64,000 bases of DNA. It comes from Lentisphaerae bacterium WC36. GTDB taxonomy: Bacteria; Verrucomicrobiota; Lentisphaeria; Victivallales; SZUA-371. The position numbers and the translations under genes are program-made. Within the stretch, counting starts at the first letter, position 1. Every line of letters starts with the position of its first letter. The stretch lies in contig CP085689.1 of NCBI GenBank assembly GCA_020683205.1, positions 3,466,230-3,530,229 on the forward strand. The letters run 5' to 3'. This document shows positions 1 to 9,271 of this stretch, in pieces. The notes beneath the pieces were generated by a model. The model ran no database searches. It had not been told where the DNA came from and worked only from the letters and a program-made list of their open reading frames with translations.

Positions 1-136
1 ATTTTTGTTACCATCGGCGATGTAATTAAATACCACGCCATCTTTTTCTAATGCCAATAAATTATCACCTAACCAAACAAATCTATCACTTATTGAGCCA
101 TTATTCAACTCATCAACGGTTTTTATTAGCTTATAT
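1..136 (-). pseudogene. RHS core fragment, displaced (continues off window)
   Basis: Reverse-strand reading gives KLIKTVDELNN... then FVWLGDNLLALEKDG, the same core segment found inside the intact RHS gene. The 136 bp match positions 2996-3131 with few differences, and similarity stops abruptly at 136, just downstream of the stop codon of the 204-aa gene at 161. A stop codon lies a few codons upstream in the same frame, so this is not the start of a full gene. It is probably the entry into another orphan RHS tip that continues beyond the left edge of the window. As in the other orphan, a TTG codon in the LLALEK segment could serve as start. Confidence 0.8.
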
Positions 137-160
137 GCTAATGACTTAGAAATTTACTAC

Positions 161-775
161 TCATAACAAGTTATCTTCAAACGGTAATTCTAAACAAGTC
201 TCCTCTTTACAAGGCTCATTCTTATTTTTTCTAAGATGCAATTTTCTATATTTATTTAACCATAACGCCATAAAAAAAACATGATTAAGCTTATGAGTTA
301 AGATTTCATCCATTCCTCCATAAATCATTTTACTATTTCTAGGAAAAGTGTAAATATCATACCCAACAACATTTGGAATAATAGCCAGCATAGGGGTGTT
401 TTGATATGAAAGTTCAAAAGCATAGTAAAGAAATAAGGCATCAATTCCCCCACCATAAGTACGACCTCCACTATTCATTGTTTCCAAAAATAGTTTACGA
501 ATACCTTTTTCACAAACAATTTTCTTTCGGATAAACTCATCTTTTATTCTACAATTTTTAACTATACTTTGTGGCAAATTTCGAATATACTTTTTGTAGA
601 GCTCTTCTTCTTTTAGCACAACCACTGTAAGTTGATCACAATTATTTATCACATAATTAATATCGCCATTTTTACAAGATTTTTCTAAAATTCTTTTTAC
701 AGGCTTAGTTTGAATTTGATTAAGCTCAATGGCTATCGAAAAAACAATGGGAATTGTTAGTACTGTATTAATCAT
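161..775 (-). CDS. Hypothetical protein, putative immunity protein of orphan RHS tip
   Basis: A 204-aa protein I do not recognise by family. It has a short hydrophobic N-terminus (INTVLTIPIVFSIAIEL) but is otherwise soluble-looking, with a Gly-rich stretch SGGRTYGGGIDALFLYYAFE in the middle and a Lys-rich C-terminus. It sits directly downstream of the orphan RHS tip (19-bp gap, same strand) and directly upstream of another RHS-core fragment. In rhs loci the gene immediately behind each toxin tip normally encodes its cognate immunity protein. That position is the only evidence for the role; nothing in the sequence shows the mechanism. The ribosome binding site is weak (AGAGAT). Confidence 0.6.
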   Translation of the reverse strand: MINTVLTIPIVFSIAIELNQIQTKPVKRILEKSCKNGDINYVINNCDQLTVVVLKEEELYKKYIRNLPQSIVKNCRIKDEFIRKKIVCEKGIRKLFLETMNSGGRTYGGGIDALFLYYAFELSYQNTPMLAIIPNVVGYDIYTFPRNSKMIYGGMDEILTHKLNHVFFMALWLNKYRKLHLRKNKNEPCKEETCLELPFEDNLL

Positions 776-793
776 ATTACGAATCTCTTTTAA

Positions 794-1828
794 TTACTTA
801 TTTTTACATGGAAAACTAAATTTATCATTATTTAAAGGCAATATTTTAGGATATTTATTCTTTTGTTGCCCTTTCTTATCATAATAAGGCGATGGAAATG
901 AAGGCTTGTGTTTACCACATGGCGTTTTCCCATCCCACTCCGCACGCTTACCTTCTTCATTATAATAATATTGTTTATACCTGTTCTGCCCTTGATACTC
1001 ATACTCTCCTTCAACAATTTTACCATTTTTGTCAGATTTTGGTCTATCACCCCTGTATCTATAATCTAATGCTACGCCCTTATATTTTGATGAAACCCTA
1101 AATTCCACGCTTATATTTTTACAATCACAATCACAGTTTTGGGACATTTTATAAGCTTTATTTAATGTAGCAAACCACGCCTGCATCATTAAGCGAGTAA
1201 AAGAGCTATGTAACGCTTTAACTTCACTATCATTAGGGTATTGTTTTTTGTATTTTTCATAATAACCTCCATTTGAACAACCAGGATCAGTTCCTACAAG
1301 TCCTCCAGCACAATTAGGCATACCTTTTATACCATTTCTACCATCAGTATAACAAGCCACACCTCCAACGCAACTACACTTATCTTTATTTTTATCAAAT
1401 TTTTCAATTCCATCCTGAACATCACCATTATGCCCCCATAATAGAACGACTTTACACTTTTCTTTATTTTTTTCTTCTGAAACTTCTTTCAATCCGTATA
1501 AATCGGAATAATTAAGTGGATCTGCTCCAAGTATTACATAAAGATTTACCCCACCGTCTTCTTCGATTGGGTCACGCTTTATCCATTTGCCATTGCTTGG
1601 GTTATAATAACGGTAATTGTAATAAATCAAGCCTGTTTCTTTTTCAGCATATTCACTACTGAATTTGAATACGTTTTCAACATTCTCATCTGTTTTTGCT
1701 AATTGTCCAAATGGGCTATAATCGTATTTATTAGCGATTTCTCCTGTTGTTAAATTAACTAACTGTGTGATGTTTTTATTGCCGTCAGCGATATAATTAA
1801 ATGCTACGCCATCTTTTTCTAATGCCAA
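794..1828 (-). CDS. Orphan RHS C-terminal tip (core end plus Cys-rich toxin-like domain)
   Basis: About 344 residues with no N-terminal shaft. The first roughly 95 residues are the end of an RHS core (YDYSPFGQLAK, SSEYAEKETGLIYYNYRYYNP, GKWIKRDP, NLYVILGADPLNYSDLYG) and closely match the C-terminal core of the large RHS gene upstream. The remaining roughly 240 residues are unrelated to that gene's tip and rich in cysteine (CSCVGG, CDCDCKN), with many Tyr/Lys; I do not recognise the fold. No ATG is available: the frame opens with a TTG 4 nt beyond the stop of the 182-aa gene, so translation may depend on re-initiation, or the segment may be silent until recombined onto the full RHS gene. Followed by a probable immunity gene. 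The toxin role is inferred from the known orphan-tip organisation of rhs loci. Confidence 0.75.
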   Translation of the reverse strand: MALEKDGVAFNYIADGNKNITQLVNLTTGEIANKYDYSPFGQLAKTDENVENVFKFSSEYAEKETGLIYYNYRYYNPSNGKWIKRDPIEEDGGVNLYVILGADPLNYSDLYGLKEVSEEKNKEKCKVVLLWGHNGDVQDGIEKFDKNKDKCSCVGGVACYTDGRNGIKGMPNCAGGLVGTDPGCSNGGYYEKYKKQYPNDSEVKALHSSFTRLMMQAWFATLNKAYKMSQNCDCDCKNISVEFRVSSKYKGVALDYRYRGDRPKSDKNGKIVEGEYEYQGQNRYKQYYYNEEGKRAEWDGKTPCGKHKPSFPSPYYDKKGQQKNKYPKILPLNNDKFSFPCKNK

Positions 1829-1837
1829 TAAATTATC
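1567..1837. repeat. RHS-core direct repeat, orphan copy
   Basis: About 270 bp strongly similar to 2788-3061 inside the intact RHS gene (same strand and frame). The upstream junction is sharp: identity ends at 1837, where the preceding 182-aa gene ends, and that gene's TAA stop (1833-1835) lies inside the repeat. This is the signature expected if a tip-immunity pair was inserted by recombination through the RHS core. Confidence 0.85.
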
Positions 1838-2381
1838 TTAAACTCAAATATTCCATATGCAACATGAATAATGGCATCAACATAGATATAAGAAATAAAA
1901 CAGATATATGCATTGAAATTAAAAATACATTTTTCTGAGAATAGATTTTTACAATAATATTATAGACTTGCAACACCATAAAGAAAACAATAACTATAAT
2001 ATTAACAATTAAAAATGTTTGACTAAAAACAATATCAGGCGGTGAACTTGTTTCTATTAAAAAAAATAAAATCATCCACATTGCCGAAATAAATATTATT
2101 TCTACATTTAAAATTTTATCAGACTTAAAAGTTTTTCTTCGCTCTTCTATAAAGCGTAAGTTATATTTATTTAAATAAATATAAAAAGAAAAAGCCGATA
2201 ACCAACAAAAGAATAAAGAATAAAATACTTGACTTGCCATAATTATACCTAGAACATCTATTTTACTGATTGAAGGTAAATTATAAACTTTGATAAAGTA
2301 ATAAATTAATGATGAAAACAAAGCTAATAAAATCAAAGAATTAATAACTATCCAAAAAACATGTAATATTTTTAATTTCAT
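1833..2381 (-). CDS. Five-helix membrane protein, putative immunity to RHS tip
   Basis: A 182-aa protein with about five predicted membrane helices (for example LILLALFSSLIYYFI, VFYSLFFCWLSAFSFYIYL, AMWMILFFLIE, LIVNIIVIVFFMVLQV, SVLFLISMLMPLFML). Its ATG lies 2 nt past the RHS stop codon, and its GGAGGG ribosome binding site is formed by the last codons of the RHS gene, so the two are translationally coupled. An integral-membrane immunity protein fits the RHS tip next to it, which contains a hydrophobic segment and may act on membranes; this pairing is inference. The stop codon falls inside the repeated RHS-core block that starts the orphan tip. Confidence 0.75.
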   Translation of the reverse strand: MKLKILHVFWIVINSLILLALFSSLIYYFIKVYNLPSISKIDVLGIIMASQVFYSLFFCWLSAFSFYIYLNKYNLRFIEERRKTFKSDKILNVEIIFISAMWMILFFLIETSSPPDIVFSQTFLIVNIIVIVFFMVLQVYNIIVKIYSQKNVFLISMHISVLFLISMLMPLFMLHMEYLSLR

Positions 2382-2383
2382 GA

Positions 2384-5300
2384 TTACCCTCCATTACAAT
2401 ATCTACAAGGAACTTCGCAGTTTTCTATAGGCTGATAAAAACAACTTCCAATATTATATGCTCCCGTTGCTGTGGCCCCAATAGCTATAGCCACACCCCA
2501 CGGAGTTGGGAAAAAACCTGATACAATCCCAACTACAGTCCCAATAGCAATCGATCCAGCAGCAACTAGGCATTTTACCTTAGCGGAGTCATATTCGTCC
2601 TTACATGCTTTATTATAACATTTACCATGCCACATGATATGTTTCACCTCTTCTTTATGTTTTTTGGCTTCTTCAGTATCTAATGAAGTAAGTTTAATTT
2701 TTTGTCCAAGATAATCCCAGTGGTTTATAGGGTTATTATTTACAAAACCATAAAGCAAATTAAATTCATTGTTTTCAGTTAATTCACTTATTGGGTCTCT
2801 ATTTAGCCATTTGCCTGTTGTTGGGTTGTAATAACGGTAATTGTAATAGATTAGACCTGTTTCTTTTTCAGCGTATTCGCTTGAAAATTTGAATACATTC
2901 GCCACAGTTTCGGTATTTTTTGATAACTGACCGAATGGCGAATAATCATAACGATTCGCAACCGAACCCGAACTCATATCAATCAACTGGGTGATATTTT
3001 TATTGCCGTCTGCGATATAATTAAATGCTACGCCATCTTTTTCTAATGCCAATAAATTATCACCTAACCAAACAAATCTATCACTAATTGAGCCATTATT
3101 CAACTCATCAACGGTTTTTATTAGCTTATATTTGTTATAGATAAATGATTTATGTGATTTTAGCACCCATTCGTTGTTTTCTTTTTCGAAAACTTTCTTT
3201 TCACGACGACGACCCATGTAATCGTATTTAAACTCTAACTTTTGAGTAGTGTTTAACATTTTAACTAAACGATTTTCGCAATTCCAGTAATAATTGTAAT
3301 TACCATCATTCTTTAAGTTACCATTAACATCATAAACATAACTTTCTGAATTTGGAATATCCTTAACAACTGATGATTTTTTACCAGTTGAATCTTCTGC
3401 TAAAACAATCAACTTTTTACCGTCAATAACTTCAACTTTGCCCTCTAACTCAACTGCCGCACTGCCGTTTGCGTCGATATTTTCGCCGTTTGCGTCAACT
3501 TTTACTAGCGTACCATTTTGCGCTGTAACATCACCTTTAAATGGCATCGCTCCACGGTAGTTAAACTGTTGAATCTGATTTAAGTTATTATATGTACCGT
3601 TAATCTTGAAATCATTCTTTTGATAGAATGTACGGTTACCAATAGCATCATATTTATAGATGAATTTATCAGCAAAATCTAAACTACTATCAGCAGCTAT
3701 TAACTCACCTTTTTCATTATAGCGGTAACTGATCTTTTCTGCAACATCATAAGCAGTACCGTTTTTAGTAATTGATGTACGACGACCTAATTTATCCAAT
3801 GTATAAACAAAATCGCTAACAACGTTGCTATTTGACTTATTATTAATGCTTAACAACCTATCAGCATCATCAAAAGTATAACTACGCTCAACCGTATTTG
3901 TTCCAGAAATAGTAGTTTGTTTTGCTAGTAATTCACTATTTGTTTTATAGGTGAAATTTGTTGTCAAATTCTGACCATTAACGTTTACTGCCACTGAATT
4001 CAAACGACCCAAATCATAACTATAGTCGATACTATAATCAGTTCCAGCTGTTAACTTACTTAGCATACCGTTTGTGTACTGGTAATTAACTGTCGCACTT
4101 GCGCCACTTTCAGCAGTCAAACGAGTGCTATTTCCTTCGTAATTGAAACTTGTTAGACCTGTTGCGTCTTCGATTTGACTAACACGGTTTAATTCATCAT
4201 AGTTGTAGCGAATATCATCACCTAGGCGGTTTCCTGTTAAAAATTCACCTAAATTATTGTAATGTTGCGCTGTTACTTCGTTTGTATCAACGTTTAATGA
4301 TGGGTAATCAATACCACGTTGTTGACCTAAGTTATCATACCAGTAGCGAGTTGTAACTCCACGTTTATCGGTACGGCTAATCATCTTACCTTTTAGATCA
4401 TATTCATAACTCAAATCAGCCGAGTCAACAGTTGAACCATCATATAGCTTCTTCACTAACTGACCATATTCGTTATAAACCCACTCAGTCACTGCGCCAT
4501 TACCATCTGTCATTGAAATCATTTGATTATTGGCATTATACGTAAAGCTTAATGGGTAGGTGTTTGCACCATCTTGACCAACTAACTGCCCCAAATTATT
4601 ATAGTTTCTAAACTGTTTTGTACCGTCCGCAAAAGTAATTTCCGTAATTTGGTTATTTAAATTATAGCCATACTTTGTAGTATTTCCTAACGCATCAGCT
4701 TGTGCTGTTAAACGTTTAAATTTATCGTATGAGCTTGTTTGTTTTACAGAACCGCTTTCCGTTATTTTCACACGATTTCCTGCGTCGTCATATTCATAAA
4801 CAGTTTCAACGCCTGCTTTAGACACTCTTTTTATTAAAAATGGTCCTTCGCTATATTGTGATGTTGTTGAACCATCAGCATACGTTGTTACTACTTTTTG
4901 TAAATTACCTTCTTCACTATAAGCCGTTGTAGTTGTTACACCGTCACGGGTAGAACTAACTTCACGACCTCGGCTATCAAAAGAGCCTGTACTACGAACT
5001 GTATAATTTGCTGTTTGTACATTACTATTACTTGCATCAACTCGAGCTGTTGCGATTTCATTAGTTGAACCAAAACGGTAGTCATAGCTATAACGTGCAA
5101 CATTACGAACTAACTCACTTACGTCATTATTAGCTGTATATGGTGCAGTTAAAGTATATAATAAGAAATCAGTTTCACTATAAATATTTTCTTGGCTCAC
5201 ATCTTTTGCGGTTTCAGTTGCACCAACCAATACTGGACCGATTGCCTTTAATAATTTACCATCATTGTCATATTCATTACGAACATAAACTACACCTTTA

Positions 5301-8161
5301 GCTGTATTTGTATATTGTTTGATTAAACTACCATCTAATTCATATTCAAATTTAGAGCTAAAATTATTTTCATTAAATGTTAACGTATTTTTATCATGCT
5401 TATAAGGTCCATATTGAGCTTTAACCATACCATTCGAATAGTAAGTCATACTGTTTACAAGCGGTTGATCATCACTAGATTTTAATGGAGTTGTACTTGC
5501 AAGAGTTGCATTAATATCATTAATTTTTGCATCAGTTTCATTTGCAAACATTGCTGTGTGAATTAAACGTTGTTGATTATCATAAAAATTACGTTTAACT
5601 GTACTATCAGGGTTAATTGCATAAATCTGATTATCATAAAGATCATAGCCATATTGAATTGTACGTCCTAATTCGTCAGTTGCTGAAATTAAACGATTTG
5701 CATCATCATAATTTACTTTAGTTACAGCCCCAGACATTGTTTTTACTTCAATTCGATTGCCACTAGTATCAAGTTTATAGCGTGTGTCCATGAACCGACG
5801 ACCAGCTTTAGTCATACGAATTTCACGAACGATACGTTTACGTTGATCACGTTCATAAAGTATTACATTACCTTCACGGTCAGTGTATGAAGCCAATCCA
5901 CAGCATGCATATGACCATAATTCAAAAGTATTGTCAGAAGAATACTCTGCTTTAATACGTTGGTAAAAAATGTTGTAACTATTTTTAACAGTTTCATAAA
6001 CTGTTTCGCTGCCATCTTTATCATAATAAGAATATTTAACCAAAATAGGATTGCCGCCAAAATCATATTCATACGAAACTTTTTTAAGTCCAGCTTTTGA
6101 AATTAAATGACCATTGACAGCTTTAATTGGTAATTCACCTGGTGAATAAGCCTCTTTAATGCGTCCTTTATTATCACCTTGATCATAATATGTATAATAA
6201 TTATTTAACTTCAACGTTGCTGTCGCATCACCACTAATTATACCATTTGCATATTCTTGACCAATATCATTATATAAAGATTTATATTCATGCCATTTTG
6301 TTAACTCATTATTTAAGGCTTCCTTAGTTGTTCCTCCTACATAATAAAAAGTTGAATAAAAACCCTCTGGTATATCGCTTAAATTTTCTGTTGACCATTG
6401 ACGCACCATTCCTGGCACCATTACGCTTTTTGAGATTAGTGACCCATCTGCAGCTGTAATTATAGTATCATAACTAATAACTGCACCGTCATTTGAATCG
6501 ACCTTTAAATTTTCATATGTTTTAGTTCTTAAAATATTACCATCTTTATCGCGTTCTATTACTTTATAAATATGACCAAATTTTTGATAAATATCAGTTA
6601 AATCTTTTTGATAAAGTGATAATTGACTAGAGTCTTTATAATATTGATAATCTTTTACGGCCAAAATGTTACCGTCTTCTACATTGCCACTATAAATAAC
6701 CTCACGATAAATTTTCCTACTTAAATAAGGACGATTTCTATAGAATTCATTATTTAAACCTCCTTTACCATATGTATCAAGCCGGTCTACTTGATGGGTT
6801 CTACCCAATGCATCTTTATCTCCTTTATCTCCGTCTCTTCTCCATGCATTATTTTTATAAATAAAACTATTTGTTGTTAATGGGTTTTCAAATGAACCTT
6901 TTTTTGAATTCCAGTAATTGGCTGTAGAATGGCCATATTCAAAGTCATATCTTACTCTTTCCCAAGATCCGTCAGGGTGATTCAAAGTAATTTGGTACGG
7001 ATTTTTCTGCCACTCAATAGTACTAACAGGACCACCATTCTCTGATATCCTATTTATTGCCAAAACATAATTTGAATAGCTAGCAAAACTTAAATTTACT
7101 AGTTCATAGTCATAAGTAAATGATCTTCCTCCCATATCTTCAATATGTTTTAAAAGAACATAATTTTTAGAACCATAGTTTTGATATTCATCATTTCTAG
7201 CTTCATATGACAATTTCATGGTTCCCGTGATATTTTCAATAACACTTCCATCAATTGCTAATGGTCCATTTACCTCTTTTAGTTTACCATTAATGATTGA
7301 ATCATCTTCAGTTAAGCCAGACCAATATACGAAATTAAACCTTCTATTATCTGCTGTAATTGCATAATCTGGTGACTTTGTAGTGTTATTTTGATTATAG
7401 AAAAACTTCAACTTATCACCAGCCTTATCAGCAATCCACATTAAACGATACTCACTACCATTATATTTATTGAAATAATAGTGAAATTTGTCTTCATCAG
7501 TCATGATGACATTAGTTTCATCCGAGGATAACCAAATATTTCTGCCTGCTTTTGGTCTACTAAGGTTTCCAGTATAGCCATCTCCATCATCTACAATAAA
7601 ACCATCTTGCTTATCGAATGTAAAAGTTTTACCATTTCCATAATAAAATTTTACTTCATTTTGAGATACTTCCAAACCATGGTCTAAATATGATATTGAC
7701 CAATTCGTTCCTACAGGAGCATTGTTATAAATTTCTCTTCGAGCCGAAGGTTCATAGTGCATTTTTAAAACAAAAGAAGGTCCTTTAGCGGCATTATACC
7801 ACAATGGAATGTCATTTATATAAAAACGACCATCTTCTGATAATCTTGAAACAGGGGCTTTACAAATTCCTTTATTGCATGGAGAACGACTTCCACTATC
7901 AGTAAGACCTCCGCCACCAGTCCCTCCGCTTGGTGGGTTTGAACCTCCTCCTGATGTACCTGGAGAATTTTCACAAGATTCTGTAGTACAACCATCATCA
8001 TTTGATGTCTCTGGTTGAGAATCACCTTCAGTTTCTTCACATGGTGTTGACCCAACATATTCTTCGTCACAAGCGAATAGTTGAGTAGGAGTAATATTTG
8101 CTATCGCAAATATTCCAAATAGAAGGGATGAAACTATTTTATTATATTTTCTAATTTTCAT
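2384..8161 (-). CDS. RHS/YD-repeat polymorphic toxin-like protein with hydrophobic C-terminal tip
   Basis: A 1925-aa secreted RHS protein. Order of parts: signal peptide-like N-terminus (about 1-30), acidic Cys/Ser/Gly/Pro-rich linker (about 32-100), an N-terminal beta-rich region (about 100-560), many YD-type repeats (YDxxGN, YNxxGQL, about 690-1750), the conserved core end YNYRYYNPTTGKWLNRDP at about 1770-1786 and the closing DYLG at about 1815. The core encapsulates a variable tip in this family. The tip here is about 107 residues, with Cys and a long hydrophobic Gly/Ala segment (VAAGSIAIGTVVGIVSG), suggesting a membrane-active or membrane-crossing effector. The classical DPxG pre-tip motif reads DYLG. 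It is followed by a coupled membrane protein (putative immunity) and by orphan tips. No type VI or Tc partner genes are visible. Confidence 0.9.
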   Translation of the reverse strand: MKIRKYNKIVSSLLFGIFAIANITPTQLFACDEEYVGSTPCEETEGDSQPETSNDDGCTTESCENSPGTSGGGSNPPSGGTGGGGLTDSGSRSPCNKGICKAPVSRLSEDGRFYINDIPLWYNAAKGPSFVLKMHYEPSARREIYNNAPVGTNWSISYLDHGLEVSQNEVKFYYGNGKTFTFDKQDGFIVDDGDGYTGNLSRPKAGRNIWLSSDETNVIMTDEDKFHYYFNKYNGSEYRLMWIADKAGDKLKFFYNQNNTTKSPDYAITADNRRFNFVYWSGLTEDDSIINGKLKEVNGPLAIDGSVIENITGTMKLSYEARNDEYQNYGSKNYVLLKHIEDMGGRSFTYDYELVNLSFASYSNYVLAINRISENGGPVSTIEWQKNPYQITLNHPDGSWERVRYDFEYGHSTANYWNSKKGSFENPLTTNSFIYKNNAWRRDGDKGDKDALGRTHQVDRLDTYGKGGLNNEFYRNRPYLSRKIYREVIYSGNVEDGNILAVKDYQYYKDSSQLSLYQKDLTDIYQKFGHIYKVIERDKDGNILRTKTYENLKVDSNDGAVISYDTIITAADGSLISKSVMVPGMVRQWSTENLSDIPEGFYSTFYYVGGTTKEALNNELTKWHEYKSLYNDIGQEYANGIISGDATATLKLNNYYTYYDQGDNKGRIKEAYSPGELPIKAVNGHLISKAGLKKVSYEYDFGGNPILVKYSYYDKDGSETVYETVKNSYNIFYQRIKAEYSSDNTFELWSYACCGLASYTDREGNVILYERDQRKRIVREIRMTKAGRRFMDTRYKLDTSGNRIEVKTMSGAVTKVNYDDANRLISATDELGRTIQYGYDLYDNQIYAINPDSTVKRNFYDNQQRLIHTAMFANETDAKINDINATLASTTPLKSSDDQPLVNSMTYYSNGMVKAQYGPYKHDKNTLTFNENNFSSKFEYELDGSLIKQYTNTAKGVVYVRNEYDNDGKLLKAIGPVLVGATETAKDVSQENIYSETDFLLYTLTAPYTANNDVSELVRNVARYSYDYRFGSTNEIATARVDASNSNVQTANYTVRSTGSFDSRGREVSSTRDGVTTTTAYSEEGNLQKVVTTYADGSTTSQYSEGPFLIKRVSKAGVETVYEYDDAGNRVKITESGSVKQTSSYDKFKRLTAQADALGNTTKYGYNLNNQITEITFADGTKQFRNYNNLGQLVGQDGANTYPLSFTYNANNQMISMTDGNGAVTEWVYNEYGQLVKKLYDGSTVDSADLSYEYDLKGKMISRTDKRGVTTRYWYDNLGQQRGIDYPSLNVDTNEVTAQHYNNLGEFLTGNRLGDDIRYNYDELNRVSQIEDATGLTSFNYEGNSTRLTAESGASATVNYQYTNGMLSKLTAGTDYSIDYSYDLGRLNSVAVNVNGQNLTTNFTYKTNSELLAKQTTISGTNTVERSYTFDDADRLLSINNKSNSNVVSDFVYTLDKLGRRTSITKNGTAYDVAEKISYRYNEKGELIAADSSLDFADKFIYKYDAIGNRTFYQKNDFKINGTYNNLNQIQQFNYRGAMPFKGDVTAQNGTLVKVDANGENIDANGSAAVELEGKVEVIDGKKLIVLAEDSTGKKSSVVKDIPNSESYVYDVNGNLKNDGNYNYYWNCENRLVKMLNTTQKLEFKYDYMGRRREKKVFEKENNEWVLKSHKSFIYNKYKLIKTVDELNNGSISDRFVWLGDNLLALEKDGVAFNYIADGNKNITQLIDMSSGSVANRYDYSPFGQLSKNTETVANVFKFSSEYAEKETGLIYYNYRYYNPTTGKWLNRDPISELTENNEFNLLYGFVNNNPINHWDYLGQKIKLTSLDTEEAKKHKEEVKHIMWHGKCYNKACKDEYDSAKVKCLVAAGSIAIGTVVGIVSGFFPTPWGVAIAIGATATGAYNIGSCFYQPIENCEVPCRYCNGG
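2788..3131. repeat. RHS-core donor segment matching the two orphan copies
   Basis: Within the RHS gene, 2788-3061 matches 1567-1837 and 2996-3131 matches 1-136. The orphan copies start at different points of the core (1837 versus 136), so they were formed by separate recombination events rather than by amplification of one unit. Confidence 0.85.
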
Positions 8162-8179
8162 TTATAATTACCTTAATTT

Positions 8180-9253
8180 TTATTTACAAATTTTTATACT
8201 TGCACTACCAACTTCACCATTTTCTAAAAGTAAATTAACCGTATAAGAATGAACTCCTTTTGATAATTTTGTGGTGTCCAAGATATGATTATATTTAACT
8301 TTATTTACTGATATATTTTCCTCTAGAATATTTGTTCCATTCAAAAAATAAATTATTTTACCACTACTAGATTTCAATTTTTTATTATCAATTTTATTTA
8401 AATCAATTTCTAATTCAATTTTATTATTATTAGGAATAAATTCTCCTTGATCATTTACCTCATTTGAAGATTGTATGTCAATATTTAACTTCTGCAAATT
8501 TGATGATTTAAATACAGAAGACGCAACTTCAACATCATCAGGGTTAATATTTTTATTATAAACTAATGCATTTTTAATCCATTTTGCATCAATAAAAGAT
8601 TCAGGCATTGGAGAAGATGACATCAATAAAATATAATTTTCAGGTAAAGACATCGCACTAACCTTTAATTGAAAATTAGTGGCATTAAGGTAGTTTTTTT
8701 GAGTCTTTTTATCAATACCATCCCATGCAATATTAACATTTCCTTTTTTTACAGGAATCCAGGTAACAATATCAAATGAGTTTTTACTGTTCTCAGGAAT
8801 AAATGTTACTTTAACTAATGCATCTTTAACTGAAGTAAAAGAAATATTTTTTTTATTCTTATCCCATTTTGCCCAATAAGTTAAACTATCAAATCCACCT
8901 GTCGTGTAAGTTTTATCTTTAACAAAAATAACACCATTCATGTCAGTAGTTTTGATACTATATGTATATAACTGTGTCGGTAGTTGTACATTTTTGCTAT
9001 CTTTTCCATTCCATGTTAAATCATGTTTTTTTCTGTACACGTTATCAGAAACTTTATTAACCATTTGCATGTTTTTATCAAAAATCATTAACTCAGCTTT
9101 TGTAAGCTTCAACGTTTCAATTTGACACTGCCAATTTTTATCTTGTTGAATGTTAAAATCTTTTGAAGATGTTTGTTGTTTAACAATGGCAGATTTCATC
9201 TCCAAAATTAAACCACAAAAAATAAACATACTTAAAAATAATCTAAATTTCAT
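8180..9253 (-). CDS. Secreted protein with FlgD-Ig-like segments
   Basis: 357 aa with an N-terminal signal peptide (MKFRLFLSMFIFCGLILEM). Two segments resemble the FlgD Ig-like fold: around residues 65-100 (HDLTWNGKDSKN...LPTQLYTYSI) and around 150-195 (VNIAWDGIDKKTQKNYLNAT). The C-terminal part ends with LSKGVHSYTVNLLLENGEVG, another Ig-like beta motif. Such domains are typically structural or adhesive in extracellular proteins. It lies 18 bp upstream of the RHS gene on the same strand, so it is probably co-transcribed and may be an extracellular partner of the RHS protein; the role is not known. Confidence 0.7.
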   Translation of the reverse strand: MKFRLFLSMFIFCGLILEMKSAIVKQQTSSKDFNIQQDKNWQCQIETLKLTKAELMIFDKNMQMVNKVSDNVYRKKHDLTWNGKDSKNVQLPTQLYTYSIKTTDMNGVIFVKDKTYTTGGFDSLTYWAKWDKNKKNISFTSVKDALVKVTFIPENSKNSFDIVTWIPVKKGNVNIAWDGIDKKTQKNYLNATNFQLKVSAMSLPENYILLMSSSPMPESFIDAKWIKNALVYNKNINPDDVEVASSVFKSSNLQKLNIDIQSSNEVNDQGEFIPNNNKIELEIDLNKIDNKKLKSSSGKIIYFLNGTNILEENISVNKVKYNHILDTTKLSKGVHSYTVNLLLENGEVGSASIKICK

Positions 9254-9271
9254 TTTTAAACCTTCCTTATT

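Noticed and set aside
1400-1460. Caspase-like motif (VVLLWGHNGD) in the orphan RHS tip
   Set aside because: Only one weak local resemblance, with no matching catalytic Cys context.
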